From: Antedon mediterranea
Taxonomy: Eukaryota; Echinodermata; Crinoidea; Comatulida; Antedonidae
Length of the DNA: 64,000 nt
NCBI RefSeq assembly: GCF_964355755.1
Contig: NC_092674.1
Location: 20,486,001-20,550,000, forward strand
Direction of reading: 5' to 3'
Shown here: one piece after another, positions 47,049 through 57,414 of the stretch
Layout: every line of letters begins with the position of its first letter
Position numbering within the stretch: position 1 is the first letter of the stretch
Translations under genes and position numbers: made by a program
Notes under the pieces: generated by a model
What the model saw: only the letters and a program-made list of their open reading frames with translations
Told to the model about the DNA's origin: nothing
Database searches by the model: none

Positions 47049-49444
47049 ATGGAAAAGGTTCCAACGAACCGTGGTAAGTAGAGAAATCATTTAGAAACTT
47101 TGTATATAAAATAAAAATAATAGTTGAAATGATTGAGATTTTTTTTGGACATGATGATACATTTTTTCTTTATTCACCTATTAAGATAGACCTATATTAA
47201 TTTTGTGTGGCCATAAGATAAATTGTCTAGCTAGCTCTACGGTGTACTATATCCTTTTTAAATATTTGCAGACATAATTGTCAACGAAACGTTCGGGCCT
47301 GTCATCCAAGGACTTAAACCAATATCCAGATTCCGTGGGAAGACAAAGGCACAAGGAGACGATGCTACGAAGACCAGCATCAATGATTTGGCAGTCAAGC
47401 CAAAGGTTGAACGTCCTAGAAACAGGATTAAGCCACCAGTTGCACCAAAACCAGCAAAGAAAAGTGTAAAAAAGATGGCGCATTCAATCCAAGGTGATGA
47501 CAATATTGTAAACGAGAACACGTTGAAAAAGCCACCCAAAATCTTCGGCTGGGCGAAACTCCTTGACAACACCAAAACAAAAGGTGCATCTGTGAAAAAT
47601 ATGACACAGAACTTTATGCAGGACAACAATAGACAGGTACTGTACGGACATACAATAGTGCCATATTTTAATTTTTTCTGTTATTCAAAGGATTTAGTAC
47701 ATCTCTCACAATCAACATGATTTTCTCAACTGGTGACCAGATCATAACGTTTATTTTTGAATGCCTCATTTGACTGTTTTATCAATTTTATATTCATTTT
47801 ACAAGTAATTTTACATAGAATAATGTAATTCAATTGTTGTGTGGTAAACAATTAACGATACTTTCCTAAGAAGAACATGGACATGTTTCAGTACTAAGCC
47901 ACCAGTTGCACCAAAACCAGTACTGTAAGCTGATTTTATTATTCATCGTTTAATTTTACAGGCTTCTCGTGTTGAAGACATCCCAGCTACAGGAAAATCA
48001 ACTCGAAATATGATAGATAGTTTTGAAAGTTTTGTTGAGAAAAAGGTTAAAGATATGCCGAAGAAGTTAAAACCATCAGTTGCTGGTGATGGGAGTGATG
48101 ATGAGGATGAGAGCGATGATGATGATGAAATATTTTATGATGCACTTTCAGGTACTTAGTACAATCAATCTAATTATTTCTCTTATTTTCTCTTTTTTAA
48201 AAAACTGAAATAATGTACAAAATGTCACACATGTTTGCATTTTACAGACTTGAATGACATTATTGATGAACATCAATGCATCAGGGGTTCTGAAGATATT
48301 AAAAATCATGTGCAAGAAGATTTAGAAAGTACAAGAAAGGTCAGTGAACTGGATGTTAGCACCAAGGCAGCAGCCATTGAAGTCTTTAACAATAGCATGC
48401 TTCTTGACGATAGTACCCCAGATGCGGGCCCAGATGTTGTCATGGTCAATAAAAAAGCGAAGGATTACATTGGAGATGTTGTCCCCCCGGTTGTCCCCAA
48501 TAGCCTTGCCATCATCAATAGGGACCAAGTTAGCAAAGTCGTCCCAAAAAATGGTGTAATCTCAGAAAAAATCACCACTTCCAATGATATCACCAATTGC
48601 AGTGACAAAAATGCAGTGGATGAGTACATCGCCGGCATTACCTCAACCAGCATGAAGACTGTCGATGTAACCAACGCCTTGATTGAAAACACCCTATCTG
48701 AAATTGATATTGACGACACGTTCAACGACAAGATTGACAGCAATTTCTCTGATGCCAAGATTAAATACACCGCCTCAAACGCCAATATTGACGAAACTGC
48801 ATCTGATGCCAAGATTAATGACCCCCTCACCGATTGCAAGATTGACAACACCATCCTTGATTTTGAAATTGACGACATCATCCCTGATGTTGAGATTGAC
48901 ATCAATGCAGTCAGACAGTATGTCTCAGAAATTATTCGCTACAGCCATTATGTCGTCTCCATTGACAAGGCAGATGAGAAGGATAGTAAGACTTTCGAAG
49001 ATGCCGTTCCAAGCTGCAAGTCATGCGAAGGTGATTTATTTTATTATATAAAAATAAACATGAATTTGATTATGTTTTTTTATTTACTAATACCAATAGT
49101 GCTATATTATTAAAAACAAAATGAAGACATTGTAATAATTCCTTACAGACAATTTGGCTGGTGATGTCCCTGCTAACCAGAATTCTACAGATTTACCACA
49201 AGCAGGAATTTTCAGACGGCTTTTTTGCAGACTTCGACGAGGCATCCGTAATATCGGTCACCACAGAACACTGACTGAAATTCAGGATGCTACCGGTGAA
49301 GATAACGACAGCACAGATTTCAGTGCCAATGACACCAGCAAGGCTAGCAATCGCAGTGATATTGTAGCAAATGATGAAGAAGACACAGTTGACAATACTT
49401 CACGCCACAGGTTCCTCTCTGCATTGTTATGCTACAAACACTAA
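47049..49444 (+). CDS. Unidentified acidic protein with 9-residue repeats (552 aa)
   Basis: Exons: 47049-47073, 47272-47636, 47962-48151, 48248-49030 and 49149-49444, 1659 bp with all phases consistent (1-0-1-1). I do not recognise the family. Exon 2 has a Pro-rich PPVAPKP motif (SH3-ligand-like) among Lys-rich sequence. Exon 3 has an acidic run (GSDDEDESDDDDEIFYDAL). Exon 4 carries about seven tandem 9-residue units around residues 385-445 (KIDSNFSDA, KIKYTASNA, NIDETASDA, KINDPLTDC, KIDNTILDF, EIDDIIPDV). Exon 5 starts acidic/Asn-rich and has an Arg patch (FRRLFCRLRRGIRNIG). No signal peptide or TM segment is seen, so it is probably intracellular. Donors and acceptors are all standard. It could be a lineage-specific gene. 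Confidence 0.7.
47899..47919 (+). other. Possible 21-bp micro-exon duplicated from exon 2
   Basis: Within intron 2 a 26-bp stretch is identical to part of exon 2 (TAAGCCACCAGTTGCACCAA and the six bases after it). Bounded by AAG before 47899 and GTACTG after 47919, it would encode exactly PPVAPKP in phase 0, compatible with exons 2 and 3. The donor following it starts GTACTGT, as does the donor of exon 2. The polypyrimidine tract is weak, so use in mRNA is uncertain. Confidence 0.35.
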
Positions 49445-50389
49445 TCAACGTTCAATATAATACAGAATCAACTACTTATCGATATTACTGCAAAACCATT
49501 GGAGTTCATAACTGTATATTATATTTCATAACCAGAATGATACATATTATGTCTCATATTATATCAAATGCTTAAATATAAGATTTCAAAGATTTTCAAA
49601 ATATTGTATTTGCGTTTATTACTGGCCTTTGTGTTCATTCACATCTGGGACTTTCACCAGTTTATATGCTCTGGTTGATTATGAACATGATGATAATAAT
49701 GATAATGATTATTATTATTATTATTATTATTATAATTATTATAATGACTAATAATTATGATACACACATTATATCTAGAAATATAGATGACAATGTTGCA
49801 ACAGAAAATGACAAATAATAAATCTAACAATAACTCAATAAATAGATTAATTTTTCTTTAAACAAAATCAAAGGATGTATTAAATGTTGAAAAGATGCGT
49901 TTTAAGTTCTTTTTAAAAAGTAGCAATATATTGATTTGGAGAGAATTTCAAAGAGAAGTAGCAGAGAACAATACGACCTTTGTCCATAGGAGGAATGTTT
50001 AGAACAACCAGTAGGTTTTGATCAGCCGATCAAAGACAAGCAAGAGGCGTGTAGGAGGGAAGAAGATCAAGAAATAAGTAGGTTGTTTAAAAATTAGGGC
50101 TTTAAATGTTAGTAAAAGGATCTTTTATTTTATACGGGTAGCCAATGGATGTTATATATAATATGGTGAGAGGATGCATCCTCTTACCTAGTGTTTTTGA
50201 TGTTGGAATGTATGTGGCATCGTAGTTTAGTCTAATAGTGCATCTATCTATCTGTCTGACGGCTTAGTTTTATCAACGATGAACTTGTCTTGATGAAAAA
50301 CAAGAATAATAAAACTCGTTCTAAATATTAAGAATCTAACCCTTTAAATAATCTCTCTCAAACTAAAAAAAAATTTTTTTCCTCAAATT
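49445..50389. repeat. Downstream region with (ATT)n and a dispersed repeat
   Basis: An (ATT)n microsatellite lies at 49700-49745. From about 49860 to 50250 the sequence has phrases such as GAGAGAATTTCAAAGAGAAG, GTCCATAGGAGGAATGTTTA and GATCAGCCGATCAAAGACAA, typical in style of widespread noncoding repeats in marine invertebrates. I see no coding frame. AATAAA near 49837 may serve the upstream gene but is far from its stop. Confidence 0.4.
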
Positions 50390-50989
50390 ATTAAGTAGGC
50401 CATAGCCTCAATACAAGCCCACTGAGCCAATCCAATTGGGTTTTACTGTACTTTGTATATGAATGAATAAAACATACATTATACGTAGGCCTAAGCATTC
50501 TAACCGACCAAGCAGAACAGGGTTGACATCTTTTCTTGAATTTGAACTTTGTTTGAGTGACATTTCCGAGCATCCCAATGCTTCCGAAGACGTTGCTTTC
50601 GAAGACATGTCGAAGATGACGTTCTTTGTGACTGTTTTGTATGTTTTGCAGCGTTTCCAACCCTCTTGAAACCATTCTAAGGCGTTCCATGTGATACAAT
50701 ATCAAAATGTTGGCTATATAAAATACACATGGGGCATTTTAGCTTATTACTTGATTTCTCACTACGAAAGTATTGAGTTTGTTCCGTAAAAGCTTTAGTC
50801 GTGTCTAGCTTTAGATTTAGTCGGGTACATTGCGTCCAGAAGAGCTTGGACCAGTTAGATCGAGTTCACAAAATGTCAAAATTGTCAGTCGTAGATAATA
50901 GCTTTTCGCTTGATAGGCCTATAGCTTCTGAATGAGTCCTCTCTGGGGAGATATAGCTGTCTAAAGCCGCGGCGCGAAAACAAAATGTT

Positions 50990-51190
50990 TAATTTGTTAT
51001 GGTTGGACACACACTACAATGTTTGTACACATTTTGATTCATGGGTGAGATGTGGTGAAATTAAACGTGTTTTGGAGGGGGTAACTTTAAAAGGGGGCTG
51101 ACATGACCATTCCGACCTGATATTTTGTCAGTTTTTTTTGTTTGTTATGTCCTCACACACCAATTTTGGTCCATGGGTGAGATGGTTTTA
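50990..51190 (+). repeat. Dispersed repeat, copy 2
   Basis: It shares CATGGGTGAGATGTGGTGAA, GGGGTAACT and CCTGATATTTTGTCAG with the minus-strand copy at 39030-39200. CATGGGTGAGATGG recurs inside this copy near 51173, suggesting an internal duplication. Confidence 0.5.
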
Positions 51191-51304
51191 TTTGGAAGGG
51201 GGTGGGAGGTGTTTTAACCAATGCCATTGGACCTTACTTTCTCTATAGGCGGTGACATTTTGATTTATTAGGCTAAGTACAGTTAGTATTAGTTTTGGTA
51301 GGAG

Positions 51305-51339
51305 CATGGAGGTATAACATTATTTTATACCTCCATGGT
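51305..51339. repeat. Hairpin of CATGGAGGTATAA / TTATACCTCCATG
   Basis: The two 13-bp arms are exact complements around a short loop (CATTATT). The word CCATGGAGGTATAA also occurs alone near 19417 and 30333, so it is probably a MITE end; here two ends have been joined with almost nothing between them. Confidence 0.6.
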
Positions 51340-51439
51340 AGGAGCTTACATATAAAAAGTATTAAATGTTTTATCAGCTTCAAAAATGTACCGTAACCCA
51401 GCTGAGTAAGCATACAGACGTACTTAGCACTAACATTAA

Positions 51440-52820
51440 AGTGGAGCTACACTCAGACTTTCTCAGCTTATATTATGTTTAAGTATGTTTAATTGAAAGT
51501 GATTACATAAAAAAAAACAGGAAAAATACGGAAATATTTTCCAAAAACTCATTTCTAAAAAATTGGTCAGAAAATAGTGTTTTTTAACACATTACAGTTT
51601 TTCAGTAACTTAGGGGTTATTAGTTTACAATACGTCGCAAAACGCGTTACACTTAGCGACTGACGCGTTTTAGTCGCCGGTCAACGCATTGATGAAATGT
51701 CTCCCCTTTGGTAAATTATGTGTCGAAAAATGGGGAATAAATTTTATACACACAATTAGTTAATACGATTTGTTTAGGCCTAAGTAATATTTCTGATAAG
51801 AATGTCAGTATAATTTACATGTAACCTCATGATTTTCACTGTACAACAACAGCATAATAATCTTATCAGATTGCTTTTAACTTTAAGCTAGGGCTAGGCC
51901 TAGCTCAGCGTCTGCTCAGCCTAGCTAGCCTTGAATTTTTGTCTATAGGCCTATGTATTCATAGGCATGGTCGTTTCGCCCCATTTATCGTTCCTGGGTT
52001 TTCTCGCACATTAAGAATTGTGAAACACAAAATCCTATAGTATACAAAACAAGAGTAGTAAAGCGATGTGCAAGCTTAGACCTGACTGAAAAGCAACTAT
52101 TCAGGCACCCTATCATGGCCCATGGGTAGGCCAAGGTCGGGTGCCAGCAAAACAAACTTCACTGCTGTCAGCCTAGCCTAGCTAGAGGCCACGCAGCATC
52201 GGTACATACCTACACTCTAGTAGGCCTAGGCCTAGCTTTATTGAATATATAGCCACGTCTTTCTCAAATCTCGTTAAATTTGACATTTTAGTAATAGTCT
52301 CATAATCACATTATTACACTGTGAAACATAATAGGGTCACATTCAGAATGTTTTAATATACTTTTCGCCCGTCAAAAATAACATCGCGACAAAATAACAG
52401 ATCGCCAGCTGCAGTGTAGTGTGATTGTGAAAAATGTCACGTGATCGTATTCCCTAGCAAAATAAAAAACCCAATTGGACCCGAACGGGGGAAAGTGTCT
52501 ATTTACGCAAAATTGCGCAATGTATACGTGATAAAAATACCAGAAATAGAAAGATCTGGAAAAATTACATAAATATTCATTTTACATTTTTTTTTTGGTG
52601 AAGAAATGAATTTTTTAGGATTATTCAAATATACCCCCCTTTTGCATGTAAAAGAATAGGAAATTACAAGGTATCCCCCCAAAACGCAAAAAGGCGTGAT
52701 TTTCAAGAAAATCGTACTCATTGAAAAAAATTTCAAAAAAATATGAAGTATAAGCGATGATATTTTTAAATAATAGTTGAAATGTATGAAAAATAGTAAT
52801 TTTCTGGGTGGAGCTCCACT
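51440..52820. mobile_element. Long TTAA-flanked nonautonomous element (piggyBac-type)
   Basis: TTAA lies at 51436-51439 and 52821-52824. The inverted ends are AGTGGAGCTACACTCAGA and, as complement of the right, AGTGGAGCTCCACCCAGA. The 1381 bp between contain no reading frame longer than 77 codons and no transposase match. They include TAGGCCTA-type words and poly-C/G stretches. TTAA duplication with inverted ends is diagnostic of piggyBac-type insertion, and its size is unusual for a MITE. The interior could be acquired sequence. Confidence 0.7.
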
Positions 52821-52824
52821 TTAA

Positions 52825-54221
52825 GGTAGTTGTTCATAGTAGGCCTATTCATGTAAAAATAATAGTGATTAATATAAATAGAAACACTTATTTTGTTATG
52901 GTACGTTGTCTATGTGACTACCTCTATCACAAAGTAAATTTGGTGGAACATCACGCGCTGCATTATATCGTTCAGAAATCTTGAGGGAAGCTCGACCTGA
53001 TCTGCCGACTGGTGGCCACAGAGACAAAACCAAACAGTGCATTTCTGTAAAGGTTTTTATTGCGGGTCAGGGCAAACAATGGGTAGGTATTTTAAAGTAA
53101 GGAAATATATAACATTATTAAATTATTACTAAGGTTTTTTTAGCTCATCTAAAGATCGGTAAAATTATGAATCAATGTTTTGTTTTATATGTATTTATGT
53201 CCACAACCTTTTATGAATCAGATAAAGATATGTGAGAAATGCCAGATAATATGAAAAAAAAAATAAATCTGTGATTATAAACACGTTCAACCTATTGAGG
53301 TACGTCACGGTATAAGGTAACCCTAAAGTATGATTTTGTTTTAGAAACAGGCCTACATTTGCATCGTTTACATTACATAACATTTTTTAACATTTTGTAT
53401 TTGAAACTTTTGTAAATATTAATTTTCTGTAAGGTTACCGGTCCTTTTGAAACTTTAATAGGTATCGACTTAACAGATGGTGAACAAAATATTACTTCAC
53501 AAAAATAATGTGGAGCCATATGGACATGATTCAGTATTATGCGACATGTGTTTTTGGTCACAATAGAATAACACCTTATTTACAAATGGTTTAATCCCTT
53601 TTTTAAAATATCCCCATGGCAACGGGACCTTGGAGGAGCTTTGAGGCTAATCATCTTGGTTGGTTACACATTCCAAGATTCGGAAGAGAAGCAACAATTA
53701 CGTAGTACTGTACTGTATTCATCCTAAATACATCTTGAATAATACACTCTTTTAAAAAAAATATTTTATAGAATTCTAGCTACCAGTAGGGTGAGTAAAT
53801 TATCTCATTCATATTTTAATTATTTTAATCATAGTTATGGGTTGGGATAGCAAATAGGTTTGTTACTATAGTGTTTTATTATTTGTGGCTGATCTAAGAA
53901 TATCAGAGAATTAGTGCACTTGTTATAGTCTCTGATGGCAGAATGTAAATCATCTTAGTAAATGTGTTAATGAAGAGTGTTCATTAATCAATATTTTATA
54001 TTACGTGTACTTCTTATTACTTATTATTAATTGATTCGTGGTAATAATGCCTAGGCCTAATTGATACAATGCTTTATGATTATCAATTAAATTAATGTTA
54101 GAGATCTTTGAATGTAATTAGTACAGTAGTTATAGCTATGTTAACTTTAGTCCACCCAATGCACATATTGTACAGCCAGTGATGACCTTGTGGTATTTAT
54201 TGATTTATAGCCTATATCCGT
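52825..54221. other. Gene-free stretch
   Basis: No ORF, repeat or RNA gene that I can support. Minus-strand frames at 53195-53383 and 53373-53561 have no motif. Confidence 0.35.
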
Positions 54222-54795
54222 ATCCGGACAACTACCCCCTGGACAATTACCACCCGGACAACTACCACCCGGACAATGACCCCCCCCCCCCCTAGGACAA
54301 CTACCACCCGGACAATTACCCCCTAGGACAACTACCCTCTAGGACAACTACCCCATTAGGACAACTCCCACTCGGACAACTACCCCCTTAGGACAACTAC
54401 CCCCTAGGACAACTACCCCCTAGGACAACTACCACCTAGAACAACAACCCCCTATGACAACTACCCACCTAGGACAACTACCCCCTAGGACAACTGCTAT
54501 GTCCCTAGGACAACAACACCCTCTGAACGACCACACCTATATCATGACACCTACACCTTTCTGTAGGTTACAATATTACGATCTTGTAAAACTTACTGAA
54601 CTCCAGTCAATCAAACATTCTTTCATTTAAGATCAATCTCTCTCCTTATGTTTTGGAAGTTCAGTAAATTTTACAAGATCGTAATGATTAAACCTAAGGT
54701 GTAGGTGTGGTTGTTCAGAGAGTGTTGTTGTTATAGAGGGGTAGTTGTCATAGGTGCATAGCAATTGGACTAGAGGGTAGTTGTAAGATAGTGGG
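54222..54795. mobile_element. TU-like foldback: array of GGACAACTACCCCCTA with hairpin
   Basis: About twenty copies of a 15-16 bp unit, GGACAACTACCCCCTA with variants, fill 54222-54530. A stem follows: CGATCTTGTAAAACTTACTG (near 54579) faces CAGTAAATTTTACAAGATCG (54663-54682), and CTGAACGACCACACCTA (54523-54539) faces AGGTGTGGTTGTTCAG (54703-54718). Inverse units GGGTAGTTGT appear at 54734 and 54775. Foldback elements whose arms are tandem 15-bp units are known in sea urchins as TU elements. Confidence 0.75.
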
Positions 54796-55369
54796 ACTGG
54801 AGCAGCCCCTTAATATCGATAAAATTGACCCGATTTTGTTCTCTCTTTTCTTTTTCAAAACAAATGTTTTAACGTAAGAGCTTATGTTATGCTGTTTAAT
54901 GACATTACACGTTTACTACTACAAGTCCAGTAATAATGGAATATTGGTTTGGCTGTTACTACTTCATAGAAGAACTTTAACTGATTTGTTTTTTACATTT
55001 TCTCCCCACTCCACAATAGGATAACAAACGTTTCTAGATCCTAAAGAATAATAAATTATATCCATGATGTTGTTATGACTTAAACATTTCTACTTATATT
55101 TTATTACAATTCGTACTCTACAGCAAGAACCTCCTAATTTTACTTTAGATTTAAAACAAATCTACACTAATCAATTGATTACATTAGACGATTTGAAAAT
55201 CGATCTCTCTCCCCCGACAGGTTCATACATTTCTTAGTATTCATATTATGAAAACATAGCTAACTGCGCCAATTGGGGAAATCGTTTTTCATAGTTTGTC
55301 CTAGAAGTTTAAAAAAAATAAATATCGCTACACAGTAATTATTACAAAATAGACTACAAATCTTATGTA

Positions 55370-55782
55370 TGTAGCAGGTCACTCACTCTCCTGGAATTCA
55401 TGTGGTTTTCCATACTTAACTAATGTAGACTATAGACCTGGGCTGTAACCACTAAGGTGTCAACTCCTAATAATTAATTGCCTTATTCTATGGAATTGGT
55501 AATAACTTACTAATGATTACTTGGGTGTGATCTTAATAGATATACCAGCTCTTGGGAGGGGACAAGGAGGGTCACTGAACTGATAAGTCACCTCACTGGG
55601 CTACTCCTTAATAGTCATGTATGTTCTGTAATTAACACTTCTTGTAGATTAACACAATTTGGAAATAACTTGAACCGATAGCTACAACTTAATCACTCTC
55701 TGTGTACCTGTATATAGTGTAAATAAAGTACCATTGAGAGAATATAACAACAGTCTGTGTCATTTATATAAAGAGTGCTACA
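55370..55782 (+). mobile_element. 5' LTR of a Ty3/gypsy-type retrotransposon
   Basis: The 413-bp segment starts TGTAGCA and ends TGCTACA, a perfect inverted terminal pair of the TG...CA kind. A poly(A) signal AATAAA (about 55720) precedes the end. TGGAGGTTCTACCGAG begins three to five bases after the LTR, in primer-binding-site position, although I cannot name the tRNA. The gag frame starts 109 bp downstream. No second LTR is found in the window. Confidence 0.7.
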
Positions 55783-55890
55783 AATTGGAGGTTCTACCGA
55801 GACATTGACACAGCAGATTTTTAATTTTGTTTCTTTAATTGTACGGACAAGTTTATTTTTTTAATTCATTATACGGAAAATAGCGATAGA

Positions 55891-56595
55891 ATGGATTACA
55901 CAATTGTAGACATGGTCAACGATACTTCTTCTTCATCACATTTTGAACGGACTCCATCACATTCAACACCACGAAGGGTAAGCGAACGTCATAATAATAT
56001 TTCAAATGTATATACTCCAATTCAGCGGAATAATGTGGGTGCTGGGTATATGCCATACAACCCAGTGCATCAACTGAAAAGTGTTCCAATATTCACAGGA
56101 ACAACAGGGGGTATATTAATAGAGGACTGGGTTCGAGATATGGAGTATTTACTATCAGCTAGTACCATGCCAGTGACATTACAATTTGCAACAATTGTAA
56201 GGAACTTAGGGGGCTCAGCAAGAAAATTGGTTTTGAACATCCCAGTAGAATGGCAAAATCCCCAGACAGCATTTGCCGAATTTAAACAGCAGTTTGGCGA
56301 TATTTGCAGTGGGGACCCACTCGCTAATTTCTATGCTCGGTTCCAAGGACCTAATGAAGGCGGATCCATATTCGCAATTGAATTGGATTCCAAATTGAGG
56401 CGAGCCGAAACCATCATGGGCAGAGGTCCAATGCCAGACAGGGACCGAATTTTAATAAACCAGTTTTTGCGAGGCATAGTCAACATTGAACTTCGCAATA
56501 GAATTGCGCCGATGAGACCTATGTTAACGACATTCCGTCATCTAATTGGTGAGGTTCGGGTATTTGAGAAAGAAAGTACAACACCGATATTTTAA
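55891..56595 (+). CDS. Retrotransposon Gag-like protein (234 aa, open)
   Basis: The open frame has a Ser/Thr/Arg/Asn-rich N-terminus, then from about residue 60 a retrotransposon-gag-type capsid fold: VPIFTGTTGGILIEDWVRDM, ..LGGSARKLVLNIP, ..AFAEFKQQFGD and a C-terminal ..ILINQFLRGI block. This is the Ty3/gypsy Gag (retrotrans_gag) pattern, also seen in domesticated PNMA/Arc relatives. No CCHC zinc knuckle, protease or polymerase follows; the frame stops at 56593-56595. It lies 109 bp after an LTR, so it belongs to a truncated element. The intact frame is notable in so degraded a neighbourhood. Confidence 0.75.
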   Translation: MDYTIVDMVNDTSSSSHFERTPSHSTPRRVSERHNNISNVYTPIQRNNVGAGYMPYNPVHQLKSVPIFTGTTGGILIEDWVRDMEYLLSASTMPVTLQFATIVRNLGGSARKLVLNIPVEWQNPQTAFAEFKQQFGDICSGDPLANFYARFQGPNEGGSIFAIELDSKLRRAETIMGRGPMPDRDRILINQFLRGIVNIELRNRIAPMRPMLTTFRHLIGEVRVFEKESTTPIF

Positions 56596-56734
56596 TAATT
56601 TCACGTCAAATATTGTTAAATTGTGGTACAACACCCTCGTAGTCCCCTCTGCACACACAACTTGATTTTACAATACAATTGGCACCAAAGAAGCAGCTTG
56701 TTAATTTGGTTACTAATTGTAATTGTCCAAAGCT

Positions 56735-57030
56735 GTAGTTGTCCTATGGGCCAATTGTAATTTTCCTAGTGGGTAGCTAGAGGGTAGTTTTCCTAGGGGG
56801 TAATTTTCCTAGGGGGTAATTGTCCTAGAGGGTAGTTGTCCTAGGGGGTAGTTGTCCTAGAGGGTAGTTGTCCTAGGGCGTAGTTGTCCTAGGGGGTAAT
56901 TGTCCTAGGGGTAGTTGTCCTAAGAGGGTAGTTGTCCGGGGGGTAGTTGTCCTAGGAGGGTGGTTGTCCAGGGGGTTATTTTCTGGGTGGTAGTTGTCCG
57001 GTTGGTAGTTGTCCAGGGGGTTTGTTGTCC
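56735..57030. repeat. Inverse array of the GGACAACTACC unit
   Basis: About sixteen to eighteen copies of GTAGTTGTCCTAGGGG and variants, the reverse complement of the unit in 54222-54530. The two arrays face each other across 2.2 kb. Units are more uniform in the middle (56820-56950) than at the edges, as in tandem arrays kept alike by unequal exchange. Confidence 0.85.
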
Positions 57031-57414
57031 TAGACCTTTATAATATGTTGCACTGTTAAAGTGTAGGCTGAATATAAGCTTGTCAAAAGTAGTGACTCTA
57101 TAATCTTAATTGAATTGTTTGTTTTCATAATTTTATTTTGTGTTTAATATAATATTTCGGTATGTTTTCTGATTGTTTACAATTAATGGGTACTCCCAAC
57201 TGTTAACGATTATTATAGATCGTGATTAAATACAAATAGTATAATGTTTAGCATTTCGATTGTTATTTACATCTTTGCTATACCGACTTTATTCTTTAAC
57301 ACAGGGTTTGTATTCCTCGTTGTTCATGTACTAAAAGAACCAGACACCATTCACTTGTCCTGTTTTGTGTGTCACAATTGGATTTATGAAGATAGTATGA
57401 AATATATAATTTGG

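Noticed and set aside
48465-48905. Minus-strand 146-codon open frame
   Set aside because: It is antisense to the repeat part of exon 4 of the acidic-protein gene; the 27-bp periodicity keeps the other strand open too.
50391-50705. Open frames of 66-104 codons on both strands
   Set aside because: Both strands look mildly coding, neither matches a family or has a clear start or splice context; could be a relic exon but cannot be called.
56600-57060. GTAGTTGTCC array as a possible CRISPR or telomere-like repeat
   Set aside because: Units are directly adjacent without unique spacers, and an inverse array exists at 54222; this is foldback-element structure in a eukaryotic genome.
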